Part shown: positions 32,494-42,390 of the stretch, piece by piece
How positions within the stretch are numbered: position 1 is the stretch's first letter
Layout: every line of letters begins with the position of its first letter
Assembly (NCBI GenBank): GCA_036961295.1
Contig: JBALVX010000001.1
Span: 372,001 to 436,000, forward strand
Source: JAGPUQ01 sp036961295
GTDB lineage: Bacteria; Pseudomonadota; Gammaproteobacteria; Pseudomonadales; Porticoccaceae
Reading direction: 5' to 3'
DNA: 64,000 nt
Program-made: the position numbers and the translations under genes
Notes under the pieces: model-generated
The model's database searches: none
Told to the model about the DNA's origin: nothing
Seen by the model: the letters and a program-made list of their open reading frames with translations, nothing else

Positions 32494-33453
32494 ATGAGCA
32501 TCAAGCGCACAGATTTGAACTTGCTGATCTACTTCGACGCACTACTGCGCGAGCGTAACGTCACCCGCGCCGCCAATCAGTTGGGCATTACCCAGCCGGC
32601 GATGAGCAATAGCCTGCGCCGCTTGCGGGAGTTGTTTGGCGACCCGTTGCTGATTCGCACTAGCGAGGGCATGAGCCCCACCGAGCGCGCGCTGGAGTTA
32701 CAGCCCATGGTGCGGGACATTCTCGCCAAGGTCGAGCTGGCGGTGCAGCCCCAGACCGAGTTCGATGCCGCCTCGGCCAAGCGTATGTTCCGCATTATGG
32801 CCAGCGATTACGCCGAGTCCACCTTGCTGCCGTCCCTGCTTACGGCCCTGACCGCCGCGGCGCCGGGCATTACTCTCGACATCCTCAATCCCAGCGACGT
32901 TAGCCTGCAAGATGTGGAGCAGGGGCGGGTGGATATGCTGCTCAACCGCTTCGACGATATGCCGCAGTCCTTTCATCAGGTCACCGTTTGGGAAGATGAT
33001 TTTTCCTGTCTATTAAGTCGGGAGAACTCACTGCTGGCGGGTTTCGACCTGGACAATTATCTACTCGGTCGCCACGTTTGGGTGAGCAAAACTGGCATGG
33101 GTGTGGGCGTGGGCATGAACCCGCAAGATGCCCAGCGGCTGGGCTGGGTGGACGAAGCACTTAAGAAGTTGGGCAAAACCCGTAATATCACCGTCTTTAC
33201 CCGGCATTATCAGGTCGCCGCTTTGCTGGCTCAGCAACCGGATTTAATAGTAACGGTGCCCAGTCGCCTGGCGAACTTACAGCGTACTAACCCCGCAGTG
33301 GCGATTATGCCGCCACCCTTTGAGATTCCCGCCTTTGAACTCAAAATGGCCTGGAGCCCGCTGTTACAGCACAACCCGGCTCACCAGTGGATGCGTCGCC
33401 TGGTGCTGGAAATCGGTCGTGCGATCAACCATAAAAGTACTGGGGAAACGTAA
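32494..33453 (+). CDS. LysR-family transcriptional regulator
   Basis: This 319-residue LysR protein has an N-terminal winged helix-turn-helix (NVTRAANQLGITQPAMSNSL, about 23-42) and a periplasmic-binding-like effector domain. The opening NLLIYFDALLRERNVTRAA is typical of the NodD/NahR/LinR subgroup. It is transcribed in the same direction as malate synthase G, 130 nt upstream, so control of glcB or acetate/glycolate use is plausible but unproven. Its base composition is more GC-rich than the A/T-rich leader before it. Confidence 0.85.
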   Translation: MSIKRTDLNLLIYFDALLRERNVTRAANQLGITQPAMSNSLRRLRELFGDPLLIRTSEGMSPTERALELQPMVRDILAKVELAVQPQTEFDAASAKRMFRIMASDYAESTLLPSLLTALTAAAPGITLDILNPSDVSLQDVEQGRVDMLLNRFDDMPQSFHQVTVWEDDFSCLLSRENSLLAGFDLDNYLLGRHVWVSKTGMGVGVGMNPQDAQRLGWVDEALKKLGKTRNITVFTRHYQVAALLAQQPDLIVTVPSRLANLQRTNPAVAIMPPPFEIPAFELKMAWSPLLQHNPAHQWMRRLVLEIGRAINHKSTGET

Positions 33454-33583
33454 ACATCCTTATTTTTTAAATAAATAATGGGAATACAGTCTATACATTA
33501 GATAAATTCTGCTTCGACGACTAAAATGCCAGGCTTGCTGGTAGTTACACCCAAATTTTTGCGTATTTCGGAGACCAAAAACC

Positions 33584-35788
33584 ATGACAGATCGCGTTCA
33601 ACAAGGCGGATTACAGATAGCAAAAGCCCTTTACGAGCTGGTGCAAAACGACGTGCTGCCCGGTCTGGGTCTGCAAGCCGAAGCGGTGTGGGCGTCCTTC
33701 GAAGCGATACTCGATGACCTGGCGCCAGAAAATGCCTTGCTACTGGCAGTACGCGCAGACTTCCAGCAGAAAATTGACGATTGGCACGAGCAGCGCGCGG
33801 GTCAGCCCCACGATGCCGTCGCCTATAAAGAATTTCTTACCGGTATGGGCTATTTAATTCCCGAGGGCGATGACTTCAGCATCACCACCGAAAACGTCGA
33901 TGCAGAAATCGCCACCATGGCCGGGCCGCAATTGGTGGTGCCGATTAACAACGCACGCTATTCCCTCAATGCCGCTAATGCCCGCTGGGGCAGCCTTTAC
34001 GATGCTCTTTATGGCAACGATGTAATTGCCGAAGACGATGGCGCGACTCGTGGCCCTGGATACAACCCGCTGCGCGGAGCAAAGGTGATTGCTTACGGTC
34101 GTCAGTTTCTCGACCAGAGTATGCCGCTGGCGCAGGGCTCGCACGCCGATGCCACCGCTTATGCCATTCGCGATGCAGCTTTGGTAGTGACTCTAAAAGG
34201 CGCGAGCACTGCGGCTTTGGCCAATCCCGCTCAGTTGGTGGGCTACCGGGGCGATGCCGAACAGCCCACCGCGATTGTGCTAAAAAATAACGGCCTCCAT
34301 GTCGAAATTCAATTTGATGCCAATCACAACGTGGGCAAGGATGATCTCGCCCACATTAAAGATTTACTGCTCGAAAGCGCGCTGACCACCATTCAAGATT
34401 GCGAAGATTCCGTCGCCGCCGTCGATGCCGAAGACAAGTGTCTGGCCTACCGCAACTGGCTGGGTTTAATGACTGGAAATTTGGTGGAGTCCTTCCGCAA
34501 AGGCGATCGAGTGGTCGAGCGCACCATGAACCCGGATCGTGTTTATACCTTACCTACTAAGGCAGGTGCGGACGCTTCACTTACAGGTAATAGCCTCACG
34601 CTGTCTGGCCGTAGCGTTATGTTAGTGCGCAACGTGGGGCACTTAATGACCACCGACGCAGTGTTAAACAGCGAAGGCAAAGAAATTCCCGAGGGCATGC
34701 TCGACGGCATGATCACCTCTTTAATCGCCATGCACGATTTAAAAGCCAAGGGCGGTATGCGCAACTCCAAAACCGGTAGCGTCTACATTGTAAAACCCAA
34801 AATGCACGGCCCCGATGAAGTCTCCTTCACCGTCAAATTATTTGCCCGTATCGAGCAGGCCCTGGGCTTACCCGCGCTGACTTTAAAAATCGGCATTATG
34901 GATGAGGAGCGCCGCACCACGGTGAATCTTAAAGAGTGCATCCGCCGTGCCAGCGACCGAGTGATCTTTATCAACACCGGCTTTCTCGATCGCACCGGCG
35001 ACGAAATGCACACCAGCATGCAAGCCGGCCCGATGGTGCCCAAAGGAGCGATGAAACAGCAGCCCTGGATTAATGCCTACGAAGACTGGAACGTCGATAT
35101 TGGTCTGGAGACGGGTTTACAAGGCAAAGCCCAAATCGGCAAAGGCATGTGGGCGATGCCGGATTTAATGGCCGACATGATGCGCGACAAAATTGCTCAT
35201 CCTCAGGCCGGTGCCAATTGCGCCTGGGTGCCGTCGCCGACTGCGGCGACCCTGCATGTGATGCACTACCATCAAGTCGATGTCAGTGCCCGGCAGGACG
35301 AACTTAAAAGTCGTGATCGCGCCAGTCTCGACGATATATTAACCATTCCTTTGCTGGGGAATACCAAGCTAAGCGATGCAGATATCCAGCAGGAGCTAGA
35401 CAACAACGCCCAGGGTATTCTCGGTTATATGGTGCGCTGGATCGATCAGGGCGTGGGCTGTTCAAAAGTCCCCGACATTCACGACATCGGGCTGATGGAA
35501 GATCGCGCTACCTTGCGTATTTCCAGCCAGCACATCACCAACTGGTTGTGCCACCGCGTGTGTTCCACAGAGCAGGTGATGGCGACCCTGAAAAAAATGG
35601 CCGCAGTGGTGGACCAACAAAACAGCGGTGACCCACTCTATCGCACAATGGCCGCAGATTTTGACCACAACATTGCGTTTCAGGCGGCTTGCGAGTTGGT
35701 GTTTAAAGGTTGCGAGCAACCCAGCGGCTATACCGAGCCCGTATTGCACGCCAGCCGCCGCCAGGCGAAAGCGCAGGTTGGAATTTAG
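33584..35788 (+). CDS. glcB: Malate synthase G
   Basis: This 734-residue enzyme condenses glyoxylate with acetyl-CoA to malate in the glyoxylate shunt. The length fits isoform G (about 720-730). Conserved blocks include NARWGSLYDALYG, IQDCEDSVAAVDAEDK, YRNWLGLM, PKMHGPDEVSF, TGFLDRTGDEMHTSM, KGAMKQQPWINAYEDWNVD and GKGMWAMPDLMADM. Isocitrate lyase is not in the window. mdh at 17.6 kb takes the product onward. No partner gene follows. Confidence 0.96.
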   Translation: MTDRVQQGGLQIAKALYELVQNDVLPGLGLQAEAVWASFEAILDDLAPENALLLAVRADFQQKIDDWHEQRAGQPHDAVAYKEFLTGMGYLIPEGDDFSITTENVDAEIATMAGPQLVVPINNARYSLNAANARWGSLYDALYGNDVIAEDDGATRGPGYNPLRGAKVIAYGRQFLDQSMPLAQGSHADATAYAIRDAALVVTLKGASTAALANPAQLVGYRGDAEQPTAIVLKNNGLHVEIQFDANHNVGKDDLAHIKDLLLESALTTIQDCEDSVAAVDAEDKCLAYRNWLGLMTGNLVESFRKGDRVVERTMNPDRVYTLPTKAGADASLTGNSLTLSGRSVMLVRNVGHLMTTDAVLNSEGKEIPEGMLDGMITSLIAMHDLKAKGGMRNSKTGSVYIVKPKMHGPDEVSFTVKLFARIEQALGLPALTLKIGIMDEERRTTVNLKECIRRASDRVIFINTGFLDRTGDEMHTSMQAGPMVPKGAMKQQPWINAYEDWNVDIGLETGLQGKAQIGKGMWAMPDLMADMMRDKIAHPQAGANCAWVPSPTAATLHVMHYHQVDVSARQDELKSRDRASLDDILTIPLLGNTKLSDADIQQELDNNAQGILGYMVRWIDQGVGCSKVPDIHDIGLMEDRATLRISSQHITNWLCHRVCSTEQVMATLKKMAAVVDQQNSGDPLYRTMAADFDHNIAFQAACELVFKGCEQPSGYTEPVLHASRRQAKAQVGI

Positions 35789-35917
35789 CTTTCATTTGAG
35801 GTTTACTTTATTTAAGACTTATTTTCTTTAAGATTTAGACGCTTAAAGGTCCGGTTTTGATAACCGGGTGAAATCTTTGCGGTTCGAATTTCTGTGTTTA
35901 ATGCCGTATTCTAATAA

Positions 35918-36934
35918 TTAGGTCGGCAATCTTCGCAACTCCGGGTCGGGTTCACTGGCCTCCCATAACTGCACAAAATCTCCAGCCAGCTTTTTAGCCT
36001 CTAAGGGCGAATAAAGTATCGCGTAGCCAATATAACGGTCCGCTGTCTGTCGGTAGAGAATGCCGTGGTAATCCACGACCATAAATTCATTGTGTAGGGT
36101 TTTGGTACTGGGTTTTAGGCTGCGTATTTCGATATGGCTGGGCAAGCGGTGGTACAAATGCACGAGGCGATGACTGTCGCGGACTAACAAATGAGCGTCG
36201 CATACCAGAATTTGTACTTCGGCGTAGGGGTGCATTTTGGCAAATTGAAACAGTTGCTCGCAGAATTCGGCGCTGTCGTAAATATTGGGATCGAGCTTGT
36301 TGCTGAATATGCGAACCTGGCGCTCCGCACCCCTGAGTACGTTCAGGGCATATTCCTGGAAGGGCCCAGTGCCGTCGAGAGGCACGCGGTCCCGTTGTTC
36401 AGCAGAAATATCCGGCAGGGGTGGTTGCACCGCCGGTGATAAAAAGCGTTTTAGGGATAAGCTCATATGGATATGGGGAATACCCGCGTCCATAAATTCA
36501 TCGCCGTCGGCTTCAAAGTGCATGCCCTCGTAAAAGGGCAGGGCGTGGATTTGGGAATTGAGTTGTACGCTGGCCAGGCCGATGTGGGCGGCATAGGCGA
36601 TGATTCTGCGCATTAATGCCGAGCCAACACCTTTGTTGCGATGTTCGGCGCTGACCGCCATACGACCGATCTTATCGCCTGCCAGGCGGGCGCAGCCCAT
36701 GACTTCTTCGTTGGGGCCGTAGGCAATCCAATGCACGGCGCTTTCATCCTCGGCGTCAAACTCTTCCGCTTCGGGCACACCTTGTTCATCGATAAATACC
36801 GGGCGACGGATGGACGCGAGTAAATCTCCGGAGGTTTGCCAGTTGGTTTGTTCTACGTCGATTGAGAAAAAGTCGACGCTTTCCATGGCGGCAACTTCTT
36901 CGTTGGAGAAGGTTGGTTTATCGCGTTCGTTCAT
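35918..36934 (-). CDS. GNAT acetyltransferase fused to a C-terminal DUF7931-like domain
   Basis: This 338-residue protein joins a GNAT domain (about 20-165) with the acetyl-CoA loop RMAVSAEHRNKGVGSALM and ElaA-like HALPFYEGMHF, to a C-terminal domain (about 195-330) with LVCDAHLLVRDSHRLVHLYHRLP and HNEFMVVD. The second domain recalls phospholipase D-like folds but lacks a clear HKD motif. This two-domain form is common in gammaproteobacteria. Substrate unknown. It is convergent with glcB. Confidence 0.8.
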   Translation of the reverse strand: MNERDKPTFSNEEVAAMESVDFFSIDVEQTNWQTSGDLLASIRRPVFIDEQGVPEAEEFDAEDESAVHWIAYGPNEEVMGCARLAGDKIGRMAVSAEHRNKGVGSALMRRIIAYAAHIGLASVQLNSQIHALPFYEGMHFEADGDEFMDAGIPHIHMSLSLKRFLSPAVQPPLPDISAEQRDRVPLDGTGPFQEYALNVLRGAERQVRIFSNKLDPNIYDSAEFCEQLFQFAKMHPYAEVQILVCDAHLLVRDSHRLVHLYHRLPSHIEIRSLKPSTKTLHNEFMVVDYHGILYRQTADRYIGYAILYSPLEAKKLAGDFVQLWEASEPDPELRRLPT

Positions 36935-37140
36935 GGTTGGTTTCTCCTTTTTTGTACACAGCTGGTTTTGGATGGGCTTGGTTTTAAATACAGCCAGGTA
37001 CAGCGTGGTTTGCGATATGTCCTATTTATTTCCGGTCTATTTCCAGTAAGCGCCAGCTTGACGTAGACTTGCCGTAGAATCACTTATGTAGAGTCAGTAG
37101 CAGTACGATTTAAAAACCTTATTACAGAATAATACCCAGT

Positions 37141-38916
37141 ATGGTGATGCCTATCATTATGTCAATCAAGCCTAAGCGCGCATTGCGCCGGATCAACGGC
37201 GTGTGTGTCAGCGGCGCAGTTTTATTACTAGCTCTGGCTGCCCCCTTGCTCAATGCAAACCAACCGGCGATTATCGATTATACCGATCGCTTTCACCCCG
37301 TCGTGAGTGAGAGCGGTATGGTGGTCTCGCAGGAGGCCCTGGCTAGTCGTATTGGCGCGGATATTCTCGCCCAGGGTGGTAATGCTATCGATGCCGCAGT
37401 GGCAACCGGGTTTGCGCTGGCGGTGACTTTGCCCCAGGCGGGTAATATCGGCGGTGGCGGTTTTATGATGATTTATCTTGCCGAAGAGAAACGTACTCTT
37501 GCGGTAGATTATAGAGAGATGGCACCCCTGGCGGCGCATCGCGATTTATTTCTTGGGGACGACGGTGAAGTCGATAAAAACAAAGCGCGCTACAGTCGTT
37601 ATTCTGCGGGAGTGCCGGGCACGGTCGCGGGTTTGCTTCACGCGCTAAACAGCTACGGCACGATGTCGTTGCAGGACGTGCTTAAGCCGGCCATTACATT
37701 GGCGGAGCAAGGTATCCGCGTCACTCGATCTTTGTCGTTTTCCTTCGCCCGCGCCGAGCAACGCTTAAAAAGATCCCCTGCGTCTACGGCCTATTATTTT
37801 CTCAAGGATGGCTCCCCCCTGCCTGAAGGCCACCTTTGGGAACAAAGTGATTTGGCGGATACCCTCAAAAAAATCGCCAACACCAATGGCGAAGATTTTT
37901 ATCAGGGCAGTATTGCCAAAAAAATCGTCGCACAAATGCAGGAGCACGGCGGCTTGATCAGCGCCGAGGATCTCGCCGCTTATAAAGTAGTTGAGCGGGA
38001 AGCCGTGACCGGCAGTTACCGAGGCTACGAGATTGCCGCGATGCCGCCGCCTTCTTCTGGTGGCGTACATTTAGTACAGATGCTGAATATACTCGAAGGC
38101 TGGGATTTAAAAGCATCCGGTCATAACAGTGCGGATTATTTGCATCGTTTAATCGAATCCATGCGTCGAGCTTATGCGGATCGCAGTGAATACTTAGGTG
38201 ATCCCGATTTTAATCCGGTGCCGGTGGCTGAATTGACGGACAAGAGCTACGCCAAAAAATTACGCGACGGCATCAATTTGCAAAGGGCGACGGCATCTTC
38301 TGCCGTTAAACCCGGTTTAACTTTGCCCGAGGAAAGCCCGCAAACCACGCATTTTTCGGTGTGGGATAAGCACGGTAATGTGGTGAGTAACACCTATACC
38401 CTTAATTTTTCCTACGGCAGTGGTATCGCTGTAGCGGGGGCCGGGTTTTTGCTGAACAACGAGATGGATGATTTTTCCGCCAAGCTCGGTGTGCCCAACG
38501 CCTACGGTTTAGTGGGAGGGACGGCCAACGCCATTGAACCGCGCAAGCGGCCGCTGTCGTCCATGACTCCAGTGATCGTATTTAAGGAGGGTAAGCCGGT
38601 ACTAACCACGGGCAGTCCCGGCGGCAGCTCGATCATTAATACCGTACTGCAAACCATATTGAATGTGGTGGATTTTGAGATGAACATCGCCGAGGCCGCA
38701 GCCCAGCCCAGAATTCATCACCAGTGGTTGCCAGATCAGGTGTTTTATGAAGAAGATATTAATGTCGATACGCGTGCACGTTTGCAGGGTATGGGACACA
38801 CGCTAAAATCGTCTTCTCGAGTGATTGGACGCACGCAAACCATTAGTCGCGACGAGCGCTTTATTTATGGAGCCAACGATACTCGGTGGCCGGGTGGGGC
38901 GGCGGTTGGTTTATGA
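37141..38916 (+). CDS. ggt: Gamma-glutamyltransferase
   Basis: This 591-residue periplasmic enzyme cleaves glutathione and other gamma-glutamyl compounds. A signal peptide spans about residues 15-40. The precursor splits before the catalytic Thr in PQTTHFSVWDKHGN. Further family blocks are GNAIDAAVATGFALAV, NIGGGGFM, YREMAP, and GSPGGSSIINTVLQ. The true start may be the second ATG (MSIKPKR), giving a shorter signal n-region. It is monocistronic. Confidence 0.95.
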   Translation: MVMPIIMSIKPKRALRRINGVCVSGAVLLLALAAPLLNANQPAIIDYTDRFHPVVSESGMVVSQEALASRIGADILAQGGNAIDAAVATGFALAVTLPQAGNIGGGGFMMIYLAEEKRTLAVDYREMAPLAAHRDLFLGDDGEVDKNKARYSRYSAGVPGTVAGLLHALNSYGTMSLQDVLKPAITLAEQGIRVTRSLSFSFARAEQRLKRSPASTAYYFLKDGSPLPEGHLWEQSDLADTLKKIANTNGEDFYQGSIAKKIVAQMQEHGGLISAEDLAAYKVVEREAVTGSYRGYEIAAMPPPSSGGVHLVQMLNILEGWDLKASGHNSADYLHRLIESMRRAYADRSEYLGDPDFNPVPVAELTDKSYAKKLRDGINLQRATASSAVKPGLTLPEESPQTTHFSVWDKHGNVVSNTYTLNFSYGSGIAVAGAGFLLNNEMDDFSAKLGVPNAYGLVGGTANAIEPRKRPLSSMTPVIVFKEGKPVLTTGSPGGSSIINTVLQTILNVVDFEMNIAEAAAQPRIHHQWLPDQVFYEEDINVDTRARLQGMGHTLKSSSRVIGRTQTISRDERFIYGANDTRWPGGAAVGL

Positions 38917-38946
38917 CGGTAAAGCCCAATAAAATGCGTGAGCTTG

Positions 38947-38974
38947 TGGTTTAAAGTCAGACTATGGTTTAAAG
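38947..38974. repeat. Direct repeat TGGTTTAAAG, 18-bp period
   Basis: TGGTTTAAAG occurs at 38947-38956 and 38965-38974 in the gap between ggt and the convergent porin gene. Confidence 0.6.
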
Positions 38975-38979
38975 CCATC

Positions 38980-39696
38980 TTAGAATTTTTTTGCTACCGA
39001 AAATATCAATGCACTCTGATTGGCGTTGTAGTTGTTGTTTATCACAGAGTTACCCCTAATATTAGTGTCAGAATAAGCTATCTCTAAGTCTAGCCCGGCA
39101 AAATTTTTATCCACTGCCAGGGAATAGTCAAAATATTCTTCAAAACCAAAAACGGCCAAATCCAGGGCGCTTCCAAATGAGTAACCGACATGAAAAGTGA
39201 GGCCTGAATTCATCGGCAAAGCCACTTTATAGTCAGCTTCGACGTAGCTATAGTCTTCACCCGCATTAAACGTGTCATTTGTATACCAATAAACCATTCG
39301 GAGGTCGTCGTAATCGACTCCCAGTACGACTTCATTAAAATTTACATTTGATTTAGTGCCGGGAATTAAATACTCATAATAGGTAAGGTCGTACGACAGG
39401 TTTTCACTCAACTGCTTGAAGTAGCCAATATATAGGTCGTGCTCAACTCGTTCTTCGTTGTCATATGGATCACTGGAGTGATAATAATCGAGGTTGCTTC
39501 CCCACCAGCCCACATAAAACCCTGACTTATGAAAGTATTCGATCCAGCCCTGTGCGGCAGGTTTTTCTCCTGATTGAGAAACACCCCGCGCGCGATAATC
39601 GTTAACCAGTGTAATACTCCCACCCAATTCCGCAGAGGCATCTGGCAAATGCAATGCCATCATTGTGAGGGTTAAACTGAGTAAATGTCTTCTCAT
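38980..39696 (-). CDS. TorF-family putative outer-membrane porin
   Basis: This 238-residue protein has a signal peptide (cleavage near DASA-ELGGS) and the TorF/Gcw_chp start LGGSITLVNDYRARGVSQSGEKPAAQG. Aromatic-rich beta strands follow, with SGFYVGWWGSNLDYY and EVVLGVDYDDLRMVYWY. It ends in KF, as do BAM substrates. The family is widespread in aquatic proteobacteria and its solute is unknown. Confidence 0.88.
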   Translation of the reverse strand: MRRHLLSLTLTMMALHLPDASAELGGSITLVNDYRARGVSQSGEKPAAQGWIEYFHKSGFYVGWWGSNLDYYHSSDPYDNEERVEHDLYIGYFKQLSENLSYDLTYYEYLIPGTKSNVNFNEVVLGVDYDDLRMVYWYTNDTFNAGEDYSYVEADYKVALPMNSGLTFHVGYSFGSALDLAVFGFEEYFDYSLAVDKNFAGLDLEIAYSDTNIRGNSVINNNYNANQSALIFSVAKKF

Positions 39697-39789
39697 GCGG
39701 GTAAGCCTAAATTAGATTTTTATGTGTTGGTGCCGCAGCGAATTATAATTCCAGTGATGGGTGATGACGATAGTTAATTATTTACCAAT

Positions 39790-40605
39790 CTACCAATTGG
39801 CAGGATCAAGGCCATAGAATGTCTGCAACTGCTGATAAAGCTCTGGTAGCCTCTTCTTCATCTGTGTTGATTTTTCAAAAAACGATTCGGTGGCAACAGC
39901 AAAAAACTCAACGCCGGAAACAGCCCCATATTCATCAATGACCTTATTCTTTCCCCGTTCAACACGGTCAAGAAATTCATCATACTCCCGCGTTAACACC
40001 TCTGCCCATGCTTTGTAGTGGGCACTTTCCCGAAGCACAGGCAAGCCATCCATAACCCCGTTTTGTTCATCTAGCTTATGGGCAAACTCGTGCAGAACCA
40101 CATTGTGGCCATCCTGCTCATTCTTAGAGCCTCGCATTACATCTGTTAAGGAAAGTACGATTGGCCCGCGATACCAGGACTCACCGGCCCGAGTGCTGTC
40201 CTTATGTACTTCCACCAAGCCGCTATAGCTGACTTGTTTTGCCACATAGGTGTTTGGATAAACCAGAATAGTTTTAAAACCAGGGAAGCGCTTCGTCCCT
40301 TTATTTACCAGCAGTATGCAAGCATTAGCCGCTATGATAAGCCGGGTCTCATCGGTGATTTCGAGGCCATCACAACCAACAAAGACTTTTTCATCAAGAA
40401 AATAATTGACACAACCCTGTAGTGTTTCACGTAACTCTTTAGGCAAGCGTGTGTACAGCGGTACATGGTTCTCAAGAATGGTAATGTGCTCAGGAGGAAG
40501 TGGCTCCTGGAAAAGCCGATTACGGCGGGCCTTCACTCTATATCGTTGGATTCCCCAAATTATTGCGACCAGGGCAAGGAAAATAAAAATCATTGAGGCT
40601 TGCAA
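39790..40605 (-). CDS. mtfA: MtfA zinc-dependent peptidase (M90 family)
   Basis: This 271-residue protein has an N-terminal hydrophobic segment (about 4-20) and the zinc site HEFAHKLDEQNG with HExxH. The conserved middle block LVNKGTKRFPGFKTILVYP and the C-terminal EFFAVATESFFE match MtfA. In E. coli MtfA binds the repressor Mlc and links to glucose phosphotransferase control. The membrane anchor here suggests a location at the inner membrane. Confidence 0.9.
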   Translation of the reverse strand: MQASMIFIFLALVAIIWGIQRYRVKARRNRLFQEPLPPEHITILENHVPLYTRLPKELRETLQGCVNYFLDEKVFVGCDGLEITDETRLIIAANACILLVNKGTKRFPGFKTILVYPNTYVAKQVSYSGLVEVHKDSTRAGESWYRGPIVLSLTDVMRGSKNEQDGHNVVLHEFAHKLDEQNGVMDGLPVLRESAHYKAWAEVLTREYDEFLDRVERGKNKVIDEYGAVSGVEFFAVATESFFEKSTQMKKRLPELYQQLQTFYGLDPANW

Positions 40606-40749
40606 CGTGAGATCACCTTAAGGGTTAAAGTTGTGGTTCAGATTATATATGTTTAGTCGACGGCTCAGATGCTAGAGTAGTTTTCGCCCAAAAAGTGCTC
40701 CAATTATTGCTCTGAGAGCTCTAATCGCTTTCCGGTTCATCTCAATCCC

Positions 40750-42375
40750 TTATTTAGGCGCTATCGGATCACGAGAACGAGGCTGCTGATCTTGGAGGCT
40801 CGGAATCGCCGATAGCAATTGTTGGGTATAGGCATCCTTCGGATTTGCCCAGATGGTTTCGGTATCACCCTGTTCTACTAGCTTGCCTTTGTGCATCACC
40901 ACGATTCGGTCGCAGAGATAGCGCACCACGGACAGGTCGTGGGAAATAAATAGCATGGTGAGCTGGTGTTTTGCTACCAGGTTTTCGATCAATTCCAGAA
41001 TTTGTTTTTGGATGGTGACATCGAGGGCGGAGACGGGTTCGTCGGCAACAATAAACTCGGGCTTTACCGCAATGGCGCGACCGATGGCGATGCGCTGGCG
41101 TTGACCGCCGGAGAATTCGTGGGGATATTTTTTAATGGCGGTGCGAGCTAAACCTACATCGTCCATCAATTCTAGTACTTGTGGGGTGACGGTCTTGCGC
41201 GTTGCTAAACCGTGGTAGAGCAGGGGTTCGGCCAGGGTGTCGAATACGCTCATGCGCGGGTTTAAAGAAGCGTAAGGGTCCTGAAAAATCATTTGCATAC
41301 GGCGGCGCAAGGTTTTGAGCGCGCGGGGTTTGAGGGTGGTCAGTTCGATATTGTCGTAGCGTATCTTCCCAGAGCTGGGCCGCACCAGTTGCAGAATAGA
41401 GCGGCCAAGAGTGGATTTTCCCGAACCGGATTCGCCCACCACACCGAGAATTTCACCCCGCTGCACGCTAAGGCTAATATCGTCTACTGCTTTTACGATG
41501 GTATTTTTACCGCCAAACCAGGTGTTTAAATGTTCGATTTCGATAAGCGGGGCATTACTTTTTGTGCTAGTTGTTGTGCTTTCTGGTTTGCTGCCGCTGG
41601 GGATGGCCGCTAATAACTCGCGGGTGTAGTGGTGTTGCGGTGCGTCGAAAATGCTTTTTGTCGGGCCGGTCTCGACAATCTCTCCGTCTTTCATCACCGC
41701 AATGTGATCGGCAATATCTTTTACTACGGCGAGATCGTGACTGATAAAAATCATCGCCAAATTGCGCTTGCGTTGAATCTCGGCAATTAATTCCAAAATC
41801 TGCGCTTGAATGGTGACATCCAGCGCGGTGGTGGGTTCGTCGGCAATCAGCAGGTGCGGCTCGGCAATCAATGCCATGGCGATCATCACCCGCTGACGCA
41901 TGCCACCGGAAAATTGGTGGGGGTAATTGTTAAAGCGGCCGCGAGCTTGCTGAATACCCACCTCTTCCAGCAGGGCAATGGCGCGATCGCGGGCTTCGTG
42001 GCGAGAGCAATTTTTATGGTAGATCAGCGGTTCAATTAATTGCTCGCCGATGCTGAGGTAGGGGTTGAGGCAGGTCATCGGATCTTGAAAGATCGTGGCA
42101 ATGTCCTGGCCGCGAATTTGACGTAATTGTTTTATCGGCAAGCTGAGTAAGTCCTGGCCATCGAAATCAGCGGTGCCGCTTTCGATACGCCCCGGAGGGC
42201 AGGGGATCAAGCCGAGTAAGCTATAACAGCACACGGATTTTCCGGAGCCGGATTCGCCGACAATGGCGAGGGTCTGACCGACATCGACGGAAAAGCTGAG
42301 GTCGTTCACCGCCTTCACAATTCCATTGCGGGTATAAAACCAGACGCTCAGATTATTTACTTCGAGAAGACTCAC
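40750..42375 (-). CDS. Fused dual ATP-binding subunit of a peptide ABC transporter
   Basis: This 541-residue protein contains two complete ABC domains. The first (about 1-255) has Walker A GESGSGKS, signature FSGGMRQR and Walker B LLIADEPTTALD. The second (about 275-525) has GESGSGKS, FSGGQRQR and FIVADEPVSALD. It combines what are separate OppD and OppF subunits elsewhere, as in YejF. It powers import by the adjacent permeases. It is last in the operon oppA-oppB-oppC-ATPase on the minus strand. Confidence 0.93.
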   Translation of the reverse strand: MSLLEVNNLSVWFYTRNGIVKAVNDLSFSVDVGQTLAIVGESGSGKSVCCYSLLGLIPCPPGRIESGTADFDGQDLLSLPIKQLRQIRGQDIATIFQDPMTCLNPYLSIGEQLIEPLIYHKNCSRHEARDRAIALLEEVGIQQARGRFNNYPHQFSGGMRQRVMIAMALIAEPHLLIADEPTTALDVTIQAQILELIAEIQRKRNLAMIFISHDLAVVKDIADHIAVMKDGEIVETGPTKSIFDAPQHHYTRELLAAIPSGSKPESTTTSTKSNAPLIEIEHLNTWFGGKNTIVKAVDDISLSVQRGEILGVVGESGSGKSTLGRSILQLVRPSSGKIRYDNIELTTLKPRALKTLRRRMQMIFQDPYASLNPRMSVFDTLAEPLLYHGLATRKTVTPQVLELMDDVGLARTAIKKYPHEFSGGQRQRIAIGRAIAVKPEFIVADEPVSALDVTIQKQILELIENLVAKHQLTMLFISHDLSVVRYLCDRIVVMHKGKLVEQGDTETIWANPKDAYTQQLLSAIPSLQDQQPRSRDPIAPK

Positions 42376-42390
42376 TAATCAGTCCTTGAG

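Noticed and set aside
40672..40740. 22-codon minus-strand frame (MNRKAIRALR...) after the ABC ATPase gene
   Set aside because: It begins with a plausible ATG close to the operon end, but it is very short, has no clear ribosome site and no known family. Expression data would be needed to keep it.
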